Shown: in pieces, positions 17,917 to 25,118 of the stretch
Layout of the letters: the number at the start of each line of letters is the position of its first letter
How positions within the stretch are numbered: position 1 is the stretch's first letter
Source of the DNA: Lagierella massiliensis
GTDB taxonomy: Bacteria > Bacillota > Clostridia > Tissierellales > Peptoniphilaceae
Length of the DNA: 64,000 bases
NCBI RefSeq assembly: GCF_001407835.1
Contig: NZ_CYUO01000004.1
Coordinates: 200,739-264,738 of the forward strand
Direction of reading: 5' to 3'
Notes under the pieces: model-generated
Database searches by the model: none
Seen by the model: the letters and a program-made list of their open reading frames with translations, nothing else
What the model was told of the DNA's origin: nothing
Translations under genes and position numbers: made by a program

Positions 17917-18375
17917 TTATCCTCTGATATCTTCCATTTCAGAAGCAATTTCGTCAACGTCAAGTACCATTTCCATCATACCGATTTGTTCGTCATAAAC
18001 ATCTGGATCGAATTCAGCTTTCATAGCTTCTTCGATTACATGGTAACATGCTAAGTTAAGTTCTACACCAGCTAGTGGACCAGCAAATGTAGGGTCTCCA
18101 GTTGTAACAGTTTCAGCTGCTAAACCTGCAGCTCCTGCCTCACCAGCACCTAGAATAACAACAAGATTTTCAGGACCATACTCTTCAGCTGCTTCCTTAA
18201 TTCTCTTTTGGTTTTCTAAGTCCATGGCTCCGGCACTAGTTCAGACAAAGCACTCAGTAGATGCGAATATTACTTCTGTATTTGCAACAGTGTTTACACA
18301 CTCTTCAATAGCAGGAGCAGGGATTCCATCACGGTCGCCAACGATTATAATTTTTTTGTTCTCTAATATACTCAT
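17917..18375 (-). CDS. grdA: Glycine reductase selenoprotein A GrdA (Sec45)
   Basis: 152 residues when the TGA at 18243-18241 is read as selenocysteine. The N-terminal part is [20 protein letters not shown].., and the redox motif is C42-F-V-U45, the GrdA signature. The remaining 107 residues run on in frame ([20 protein letters not shown]..). The start at 18375 has AGGAGG 8 bases before it. The internal ATG at 18225 would remove the active site. GrdA is the small carrier that takes the carboxymethyl group as a selenoether and passes it to protein C; its Cys/Sec pair is re-reduced by thioredoxin. It lies between grdE and grdB. Confidence 0.96.
18219..18243 (-). promoter_or_regulatory. grdA Sec UGA codon and probable SECIS
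   Basis: Just after the UGA, AGT(G)CC pairs with GGACT around an 8-nt loop GGAGCCAT: a 5-bp stem with one bulged G. The stem is weaker than that in grdB, so the exact fold is uncertain. Confidence 0.5.
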
Positions 18376-18401
18376 GACATCCTCCTGTTTAATTTATTTG
18401 T

Positions 18402-18445
18402 TTTAGTTTAGTTGTTTAGTTTAGTTGTTTAGTTTTTTTAAGTTG
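18402..18445 (-). repeat. 13-bp tandem repeat in the grdE-grdA spacer
   Basis: On the plus strand TTTAGTTTAGTTG occurs twice in perfect tandem (18402-18414, 18415-18427), followed by a degenerate third copy. In the mRNA this is CAACTAAACTAAA, nearly free of G and unlikely to fold, ending ~10 nt before the grdA ribosome site. It may keep the leader open for heavy grdA translation. Confidence 0.75.
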
Positions 18446-18456
18446 TACAGTTAGAA

Positions 18457-19743
18457 TTAATAACCTTTAGCAGTTAAATAATTAAAACCTGTTTCGTTAG
18501 TTGCTCCAGTTATAGCTTGAATTTCTACTAATATAGTTCCATCTTCTCTTAGGGCACCCTTAGCACCACCAGCTATAATGTCAACATATTCTATATGACC
18601 GATAATCTTGTCTAACTTAGGAAGTATAACCACTTGGTTAGCATTTCCACCAGTAACTACTGCGTTTGCTCTTTCGTCAGCGTCAGCTAATGATTGAGAA
18701 GCTCCGTCTCTACCAGCATATTCGTCAGTTACGATTACAGTCTTAACATTCTTCATTTCGATCTTCTTGCAGTTCATGATTAAGTCTGTATCTGGGTTAC
18801 CGAAACCTTCTTGAGATACGATAACTGCGTCTACTCCAAGGTATTCACATAATTTTGCAGTCCAGTTAGAAGATCTTTCCTTATCCATTAGATATACGTT
18901 CTCGTTAGTGATTATTACACCAAGGAAGTTGTAGTCTTTACCATGTCTTGCATAAAGGTCTTCTATAACTCCGTTGTTTAAGTGAACGTATGTTGGGTTC
19001 TTATCGCATGCGGATACACAGTTACCACTTACGATTGCTCCATCCATAACTTCTGTAGGGTATAGGATTGTAGGTACTATTTGTTTAGCATCTACACCGT
19101 AAACATATGTGTCATGTAGCAAACCTTGTGTTTGTAGCATGTATACATAAGCTACCTTTGGAAGATCAGGATATTCGTTAATTTGCTCTAATAATGGTTT
19201 AGTTTCATAAGTTACTACTTCATCTGGAGTAAGATCTTTTGCAAGTCTTCCGATGTAATCAGCAGCTTTAAGACCAATCATTCTTATAGCATTTTCGTGC
19301 ACATGTTGCTTAATACCGTCAATAGGTTCAGCTATAACAACTAAGTTTATAGTCTTTGAGAAAGGAGTATATTTTGCACCTTCTCCAACCATATCGATGA
19401 TACCTTCTTGGAAACCAACTATCTTACCAGTAGTAACAACAGCCATTCCCTTAAGAGCATGTGTTCTTCCTTGACCAACGGTATCAACTTTATTAAGGAT
19501 TCCAGGGAAAACTTCTCCAGGTCCTTCAACCTTTACTCTTGGTTCAAGAACGTCCTTAACAGGTGTTATTCTTACACTTTCGCCGGGTTTAGCAATGTCA
19601 AAGTCGATTGACTTAACGTGCTCATCTCCGCCTACTGCTTCTAATAACTCATCCTTATTTACGTAAAGGATACCGTCTTCGATTTTTGATGAATCAGAAA
19701 ATTGGACATCTTTTATAAAGATTTTACCTAATTCTAATTTCAT
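18457..19743 (-). CDS. grdE: Glycine reductase component B proprotein GrdE
   Basis: 428 residues. The self-cleavage site is visible as N241-C242 (VSGNCVSACDKNPTY). In the family the chain is cut before this cysteine, which becomes a pyruvoyl group that binds the glycine amino group as a Schiff base. The rest matches GrdE (PGEVFPGILNKVDTVGQGRTHALKG; AGRDGASQSLADADERANAVVTGG). It works with GrdB as protein B. The gene follows trxB with a 59-bp gap containing only a 5-bp hairpin (19779-19792), then a GGAGGTGTG ribosome site. Confidence 0.96.
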   Translation of the reverse strand: MKLELGKIFIKDVQFSDSSKIEDGILYVNKDELLEAVGGDEHVKSIDFDIAKPGESVRITPVKDVLEPRVKVEGPGEVFPGILNKVDTVGQGRTHALKGMAVVTTGKIVGFQEGIIDMVGEGAKYTPFSKTINLVVIAEPIDGIKQHVHENAIRMIGLKAADYIGRLAKDLTPDEVVTYETKPLLEQINEYPDLPKVAYVYMLQTQGLLHDTYVYGVDAKQIVPTILYPTEVMDGAIVSGNCVSACDKNPTYVHLNNGVIEDLYARHGKDYNFLGVIITNENVYLMDKERSSNWTAKLCEYLGVDAVIVSQEGFGNPDTDLIMNCKKIEMKNVKTVIVTDEYAGRDGASQSLADADERANAVVTGGNANQVVILPKLDKIIGHIEYVDIIAGGAKGALREDGTILVEIQAITGATNETGFNYLTAKGY

Positions 19744-19802
19744 ACCACACCTCCGACTAAAAATTTTTTTATATAAAACACCACAATTGGTGATTTATGC
19801 GA

Positions 19803-20741
19803 TTAAAAGTTTTCGGATATATATTTTTCTGCACTGATTGAAGCAATTGCTCCATCGGATGCAGATGTTACGATTTGTCTTACAGGGGTAACTCTAACAT
19901 CACCTGCTGCAAAGACTCCAGGGATACTTGTTCTCATTTCCCCGTCAGTAACTATATACCCTTTTTCAAGTTTTGTAAACTGACTTATTAGCTTTGAATT
20001 CGGTGTAGCACCGATAAAAACGAACACTCCCATGGTTGGGTCGTCTTCTTTTTTGGAAAGCTCTGTAATTTCTCCTGTGGAAGAATTTTTAAAGACTAGG
20101 GACTCAACAAAGTTATTTCCTTTAATTTCTTGAATCTCTTCTTCTGGGAGAAAATGAATTTTTTCGTTTTTCCTTGCCCTCTCTAAGATAACTGGTGTTA
20201 CCTTGGAAAGATTTTTTCTATGAGCAAGGTATACTTTCCTGCCGAACTTAGTAAGTTCTATCGCTTCTTCAAAAGCGGAATTTCCACTTCCAATTACTAC
20301 AATATCCAAGTCTTTAAAGAAAGCGCCGTCACAGGTTGCACAATAAGAAACTCCTTTTCCAGAAAATTCTTTTTCACCAGGAATATTAAGCTTTCTTGGC
20401 TTAGCACCTGTAGCAATTACAATTGTCTTTGTTTTGTATGTTGACTTTTCACATTCAACAGATTTTATTTTATCATCGATGTCGATTTTAACAACTGTAT
20501 CGCTAATGAATTCGGATCCAAAATTTTCAGCTTGTTCCTTGAATCTATTTGTAAGTGAAAGTCCAGTAGTATTTTCTGATGAGCCTGGATAATTTTCTAT
20601 ACTACCAGTTGAAAACATCTGTCCACCGAAACTTTCCTTTTCGATAACAAGAGTTTTTAGATTTGCTCTGGAAGAGTATAATGCACAGCTTAGCCCTGCA
20701 GGCCCCCCTCCGATAATAATAATATCATAAATATTATCCAT
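19803..20741 (-). CDS. trxB: Thioredoxin reductase
   Basis: 312 residues. An N-terminal FAD site (IIIGGGPAGLSCALYSSRA), the redox pair CATC in SYCATCDGAFF (~135-138), an NADPH site (VVIGSGNSAFEEA) and a C-terminal FAD motif (VFAAGDVRVTPVRQI) are all present. It reduces thioredoxin, which re-reduces GrdA. In characterised clostridial grd operons trxA usually follows trxB, but here grdE follows directly, so the thioredoxin must be encoded elsewhere. It starts 11 bp after the grdX stop. Confidence 0.95.
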   Translation of the reverse strand: MDNIYDIIIIGGGPAGLSCALYSSRANLKTLVIEKESFGGQMFSTGSIENYPGSSENTTGLSLTNRFKEQAENFGSEFISDTVVKIDIDDKIKSVECEKSTYKTKTIVIATGAKPRKLNIPGEKEFSGKGVSYCATCDGAFFKDLDIVVIGSGNSAFEEAIELTKFGRKVYLAHRKNLSKVTPVILERARKNEKIHFLPEEEIQEIKGNNFVESLVFKNSSTGEITELSKKEDDPTMGVFVFIGATPNSKLISQFTKLEKGYIVTDGEMRTSIPGVFAAGDVRVTPVRQIVTSASDGAIASISAEKYISENF

Positions 20742-20752
20742 TTTGCCTCCGA

Positions 20753-21127
20753 TTACCTAATTCTTGCTAATGCGTTGTCGATTAAATCTTTGTCAATAAC
20801 TTGAAAGTCATCTAAGATATCAGCAGTCCATTTCCAATCTTTATTTGTCTTGTAAAATTTCTCGGCTGTCACTATAGCATCTTCTACAAGTCTTAAAGAG
20901 TCATATTTGAGTTCGTCACCTTCTTTTAATACTATGGTTCTATAAACCGTTTCGTATGGTTTAACTGAACCATATAGGGGGTGAGTCAAAACTTCATAAC
21001 CTTGGTGAACAAGGTCTCTGACTTTTCTCAACACTGATAAATAATCTTCTTCCAAGTATCTCACTACATAACCGTCTTTTTCGAAACCTAAAAATTTAGG
21101 ATTATTTGTAACTATTAGCATAGACAC
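20753..21127 (-). CDS. grdX: GrdX protein
   Basis: 124 residues, first gene of the grd operon directly after the glycine riboswitch terminator. It matches the GrdX family pattern (MLIVTNNPKF at the start, EVLTHPLYGSVKPYETVYRTIVL mid-protein). The function of GrdX is unknown; it is found with grd genes. Its N-terminus ..MSMLIVTNNP.. allows either of the first two methionines as the start. Confidence 0.85.
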   Translation of the reverse strand: MSMLIVTNNPKFLGFEKDGYVVRYLEEDYLSVLRKVRDLVHQGYEVLTHPLYGSVKPYETVYRTIVLKEGDELKYDSLRLVEDAIVTAEKFYKTNKDWKWTADILDDFQVIDKDLIDNALARIR

Positions 21128-21179
21128 TCCTTATAAGATTCTTTGATTATAATTGTTAAGGAAAATCTTTATAAAAAAA

Positions 21180-21209
21180 CGACAAATGATAATGCCTTAT
21201 CCTCTGTCG
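21180..21209 (-). terminator. Riboswitch-controlled terminator before grdX
   Basis: On the minus strand CGACAGAGGATAA pairs with TTATCATTTGTCG (13 positions, one mismatch, one wobble) around GGCA and is followed by seven T residues. It lies between the glycine aptamer and grdX, the place for an expression platform. Confidence 0.85.
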
Positions 21210-21224
21210 CGTACTTCAGAACTC

Positions 21225-21315
21225 GGTCCCATCACAGTCCTTTTACCTGAGAATTTCAAAAACTTTTGGCTAAAGTTTTCTTGTCCCTTCGGTGCCGAAG
21301 TCTCTCCTGTAATGA
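21225..21315 (-). ncRNA. Glycine riboswitch aptamer
   Basis: The minus strand shows the conserved blocks in order: GGAGAGACTTCGGCACCGAAGG, a variable hairpin (AAAACTTTAGCCAAAAGTTTTTG), and CTCAGGTAAAAGGACTGTGATGGGAC. These are the hallmark sequences of a glycine aptamer. Only one full aptamer is clear, so this looks like a singlet rather than a tandem riboswitch. Glycine binding would prevent the downstream terminator and turn on the grd operon. This 'on' logic is inferred from glycine being the substrate. Confidence 0.9.
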
Positions 21316-21357
21316 TCATACCAATAATATTTAGTTATTTCCTTAACTTGCATTATA

Positions 21358-21386
21358 ATAATAACACCCAGATATCAATAAGTCAA
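21358..21386 (-). promoter_or_regulatory. grd operon promoter
   Basis: Minus strand TTGACT, 17-bp spacer, TATTAT (overlapped by TATAAT). It places transcription start about 30-40 nt upstream of the glycine aptamer. The remaining part of the 422-bp intergenic region carries the aptamer, its terminator and the leader of selA. Confidence 0.65.
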
Positions 21387-21548
21387 TCAAATCGCATAAA
21401 ATACCTCAATATTTATTAAAAATATTACAAAAAAGTCAAAATTAAGCTGAATAATTAATAAATGTCGTTAGACCTTTTATGTTTTGCTGATTTACATTAC
21501 ACTTAATACATATAATAGTTAAAATTATTTTATAGACAGGAGAGAAAA

Positions 21549-22958
21549 ATGCAAAAAAAAGATTTGTTCAAAATGATACCTCAAGTTGAAGAAATATTAA
21601 AATACTCTTCAATAGAAGAACTTGATTACTCAAGATCTTTGAAGACTGAAGCAATAAGAGATGTGTTAGATGAGATAAGGGGTAAGATAATAAAATCAAA
21701 TGATGATGAAATTCGAAAGTTAGAGTCACAAATTAAATTTGATAATATTATTGTGATGGTAGAAGAAAGACTTTACAGTGAATTTTCTCCTTCCTTATTA
21801 AAAGTGATAAATGGAACGGGAACTATTCTTCATACAAATTTAGGAAGATCATTACTTGATGACTCTATTAAGGAAGAAATTTGGAATATAATTTCGAGCT
21901 ATTCTAATTTGGAATATGATATAGCTGAAGGGAAAAGAGGCTCAAGGTATTCCCATGTAACTAAGATGATTAAATTATTATTTGGAGTTGAAGATGCTCT
22001 TATAGTAAACAATAATGCAGCGGCAGTGTTCTTAGTTTTAAATACTTTTGCAAAGGACAAAGAGGCGATTGTATCAAGGGGAGAACTTGTTGAAGTTGGA
22101 GGGGCTTTTAGAATACCTTCTGTAATGGCGATGAGCGGGGCAAATCTTATAGAAGTTGGAGCTACAAACAAAACCAGAATTTCTGACTATGAAGATGCGA
22201 TAACTGAAGAAACTGCAGTTTTGATGAAGGTTCATACATCGAATTACAAGATGATAGGATTTACAGATTCGGTTTCAAATAGAGAGTTGAAGGAACTTGG
22301 AAATAAATATGATATCCCTGTAATGGAAGATTTAGGTAGTGGTGTCTACTATAATATGGAAGAGTATGGACTTCCTCATGAACCTACTATATCGGAATCA
22401 ATTAAATCTGGAATAGATTTAATAACCTTTAGTGGAGATAAACTTCTTGGAGGACCACAAGCTGGAATTATAGTTGGAAAGAAAGAACATATTGACAAGA
22501 TGAAAAAAAATCAAATTCTTAGGGCATTAAGAGTAGATAAGTTTACACTTGCAGCACTTGAGTGCACTATTAGAATGTATTTCGATGAGGAAAAGGCAAA
22601 GAAAAATATTCCTACTCTAAGAATGATAACATCTACGCCAGAAGAGCTATTTGAAAAAGCAAAGATTCTTAAAGACAAAATAGATGAAAGAAACACAGTT
22701 ATTAATGTATATATAGAAGATGGAAAATCTACAGTAGGTGGAGGATCAATGCCAGGGGAGGAATTTGATTCCAAAGTTGTTGTGCTTAATGGAGAAAGTT
22801 TAACTGCCGATAGAATTGAAGAGGGTTTAAGACTTTCAAAAGCTCACATTATTGGTAGAATAAAAGACGATAAATATATGCTTGATCTAAGAACTTTAAA
22901 TGAAAAAGATTTTGATACAATAGCCGATGCAATAGAGAACTGTTTTCCAAGGAGATAG
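21549..22958 (+). CDS. selA: L-seryl-tRNA(Sec) selenium transferase
   Basis: 469 residues. PLP-dependent fold with the cofactor lysine K298 in FSGDKLLGGPQAG, a helical N-terminal domain for tRNA-Sec, and LHTNLGRSLL typical of SelA. It converts Ser-tRNA(Sec) to Sec-tRNA(Sec) using selenophosphate; the selenophosphate synthase SelD is not in this window. It is divergent from the grd operon and is followed without a gap by selB and tRNA-Sec. Confidence 0.96.
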   Translation: MQKKDLFKMIPQVEEILKYSSIEELDYSRSLKTEAIRDVLDEIRGKIIKSNDDEIRKLESQIKFDNIIVMVEERLYSEFSPSLLKVINGTGTILHTNLGRSLLDDSIKEEIWNIISSYSNLEYDIAEGKRGSRYSHVTKMIKLLFGVEDALIVNNNAAAVFLVLNTFAKDKEAIVSRGELVEVGGAFRIPSVMAMSGANLIEVGATNKTRISDYEDAITEETAVLMKVHTSNYKMIGFTDSVSNRELKELGNKYDIPVMEDLGSGVYYNMEEYGLPHEPTISESIKSGIDLITFSGDKLLGGPQAGIIVGKKEHIDKMKKNQILRALRVDKFTLAALECTIRMYFDEEKAKKNIPTLRMITSTPEELFEKAKILKDKIDERNTVINVYIEDGKSTVGGGSMPGEEFDSKVVVLNGESLTADRIEEGLRLSKAHIIGRIKDDKYMLDLRTLNEKDFDTIADAIENCFPRR

Positions 22959-22960
22959 TG

Positions 22961-24841
22961 ATGAAGAATATTATAATTGGTACAGCTGGTCATATTGACC
23001 ATGGTAAGACGACTTTAGTAAAAGCCCTTACAGGTAGAGAAACAGATACTTTAAAGGAAGAGAAGAAGAGAGGTATATCCATCAATCTTGGATTCACCTT
23101 CCTTGACTTGCCTAATGGAAACAGGGTAGGGATAGTTGATGTTCCTGGGCATGAGAAGTTTATAAAGAACATGATGGCAGGAGCAACTGGAATAGATTTG
23201 GTACTATTCATAATTGCAGCAGATGAAGGTGTTATGCCTCAAAGCCGGGAACACTTAGACATTCTTTCCTATATGAATGTGCATAGGGGAATTATTGTAG
23301 TGACAAAATGCGACATGGTTGAAGATGAATATCTTGATCTTATTGAAGAAGAACTAAAGGAATTTTCAAAAGATACATTTTTACAAGATGCACCTATTAT
23401 AAAAGTTGATTCCATTTCAGGTAGGGGAATAGACGAACTTAGAGATGTTATAGCTAAAGAGAGCGAGAAAGTTGAAGAAAAGAAGACAGACACCCCTTTT
23501 AGAATGAATATTGACAGGGCTTTTCCAGTAAAGGGAATAGGAATTGTCGTTACAGGAACATTGATGGAAGGTAAGATTTCAAAAGGTGAAGATTTAGTAA
23601 TATACCCTGGAGAAAGAACCTGTAAGGTAAGGTCTATTCAAGTTCATGGAGAAGACGAAGAAACTGCATATGCAGGACAGAGAACAGCCATAAACCTTTC
23701 AGGAATAAAATCTGGAGACGTCGAAAGAGGAGATGTTATAGCAAAGGAAGGTTCAATGATAACTACAAATATCATTGACTGTAAGGTTATAGTTTCAAAG
23801 ACTGCTGATTTTGCAATCCATCACTGGATGAGACTTAGACTTGGCATAGGCACAAGAGAAATATTTTGTAGGGCAGTTCCCCTTGATAGCGAAGAGATAT
23901 CGCAGGGGGAAGAGGGCTTTGTACAACTTCGACTTGAAGAACCACTTGTTTGTAGAAACAGAGATAGATTTGTACTTCGTTCCTATTCACCTGTTGAGAC
24001 AATTGGTGGAGGGGTTATTATTGAACCACTTGCAAAAAAACACAATACCGATGAAGAATTGGTTAAACAACTTCAAATAAAAGAGCAGGGAGAACTTAAG
24101 GATATAATTGTTCAATTTGCAAACTCTGAAGACGAACTGTTATCTCTAAAGGAAATTGTATCCTATACTGGAGAGAACAAGGAAATTGTTCTGGAAGAAG
24201 TTAATAAACTTATAGAAGATAATAAAGTGAAGAAGATTGTAGACCGATATGTAAGTGAAGAAGTTCTTTTGAACATTATTGGAAATATTAAAGATATTCT
24301 TGAAAAGTTCCATGAAAAAAATCCTCTTTCACTTGGGATGACAAAAAATGAGTTACTAACCCAAAGTATGTATAAGCTTAATCTTAGAGAACTCGAATAT
24401 ATACTAAAAGTTATGAAAGATAGAAATGTTATTACAGAGTCAGGGGACTACTTTGCACTTGAGAGTCACAAGATAGTATTGAATCCAAAGCAAGAAAAAA
24501 TAAAACAAGAACTAATAAATGAAATTAGATCAAATGGACTTGAGAAGATAGAAAATATAAAATCTTTATCACGTAACAACAAAGACAGAAGACATGTTTT
24601 AGATTTTATGATAGGTGAAGAGATTTTAGTCTTTGGATCAGAGAACAATGTCTTATTAAAAGAGGATTTTGAAAAGGCTAAAGAGGGAATTATAAATCAT
24701 TTAAAAGAAAATGAGAGGATAACAGTTTCCGAAGCGAGAGATATATTAAAGTCAAGTAGAAAAAATGTGCTTTTAATACTTGAGTATTTCGACAGTATTA
24801 AATTAACAAAGAGAGTAGAAGACTATAGAATATTGTTATAA
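22961..24841 (+). CDS. selB: Selenocysteine-specific elongation factor SelB
   Basis: 626 residues from the ATG at 22961, 6 nt after AAGGAG; an adjacent GTG at 22958 is possible. The GTPase domain has GHIDHGKTTL (G1), DVPGHEKF (G3) and VTKCDM (G4). EF-Tu-like beta domains follow, then a C-terminal region (~370-626) of winged helices that in this family bind the SECIS hairpin. It delivers Sec-tRNA(Sec) to UGA codons in grdA and grdB. Directly coupled to selA. Confidence 0.96.
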   Translation: MKNIIIGTAGHIDHGKTTLVKALTGRETDTLKEEKKRGISINLGFTFLDLPNGNRVGIVDVPGHEKFIKNMMAGATGIDLVLFIIAADEGVMPQSREHLDILSYMNVHRGIIVVTKCDMVEDEYLDLIEEELKEFSKDTFLQDAPIIKVDSISGRGIDELRDVIAKESEKVEEKKTDTPFRMNIDRAFPVKGIGIVVTGTLMEGKISKGEDLVIYPGERTCKVRSIQVHGEDEETAYAGQRTAINLSGIKSGDVERGDVIAKEGSMITTNIIDCKVIVSKTADFAIHHWMRLRLGIGTREIFCRAVPLDSEEISQGEEGFVQLRLEEPLVCRNRDRFVLRSYSPVETIGGGVIIEPLAKKHNTDEELVKQLQIKEQGELKDIIVQFANSEDELLSLKEIVSYTGENKEIVLEEVNKLIEDNKVKKIVDRYVSEEVLLNIIGNIKDILEKFHEKNPLSLGMTKNELLTQSMYKLNLRELEYILKVMKDRNVITESGDYFALESHKIVLNPKQEKIKQELINEIRSNGLEKIENIKSLSRNNKDRRHVLDFMIGEEILVFGSENNVLLKEDFEKAKEGIINHLKENERITVSEARDILKSSRKNVLLILEYFDSIKLTKRVEDYRILL

Positions 24842-24912
24842 AAGACAAACGATATTAATATAAAAATTATATTTTCTTTTATTCTAAAAGTGTGGTAAAA
24901 TAATTATAACAT

Positions 24913-25009
24913 GGGAGTGAATGAGTGCTGGTGTGCTCTCTGGTCTTCAAAACCAGTATGAGGGGTTAGGAGCTTCTTGGGTGGGTTCGATTCCCACGCA
25001 TTCCCGCCA
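24913..25009 (+). tRNA. selC: tRNA-Sec (anticodon UCA)
   Basis: 97 nt including an encoded CCA. The anticodon arm is CTGGT-CTTCAAA-ACCAG with anticodon TCA. The D arm has a 6-bp stem with a 4-nt loop, the variable arm is long (24951-24980 region), and the T arm is GTGGG-TTCGATT-CCCAC. The acceptor pairs GGGAGTG with CATTCCC, and the eighth pair is A-G, a mismatch where bacterial tRNA-Sec normally pairs. Discriminator base is G. It lies 71 bp after selB, the usual sel gene company. Confidence 0.93.
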
Positions 25010-25036
25010 CGCTACATATTAAAAAAAATAGCGTGG
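25007..25036 (+). other. Hairpin starting at the tRNA-Sec CCA end
   Basis: CCACGCTA (25007-25014) pairs perfectly with TAGCGTGG (25029-25036) around an A-rich loop. The CCA of the tRNA is the outer part of the stem. There is no T run, so it is more likely a processing signal than a terminator. Confidence 0.5.
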
Positions 25037-25054
25037 AAATGGAAGGGGAAGAAG

Positions 25055-25085
25055 GGTGTGAGTGCCCCTTTATGGTACTCACACC
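25055..25085 (+). promoter_or_regulatory. Long hairpin in the symporter leader
   Basis: GGTGTGAGTGCC pairs with GGTACTCACACC (12 bp with one G-T) around CCTTTAT, 33 bp before the symporter start. It has no T run and does not cover the ribosome site. It may stabilise the mRNA after tRNA-Sec is cut out, or bind a regulator. Confidence 0.6.
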
Positions 25086-25118
25086 AGGAAAACGTTTAAG
25101 CAAAAAAAGGAGGATAGT

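Noticed and set aside
17917-18225. A 102-residue frame starting at an internal ATG of grdA
   Set aside because: It would lack the CFVU active site; the upstream frame to 18375 has an AGGAGG site and an in-frame Sec codon.
25062-25118. Longer N-terminus for the symporter starting at 25062
   Set aside because: This start lies in the leader hairpin and has no ribosome site; the ATG at 25119 follows AAAGGAGG.
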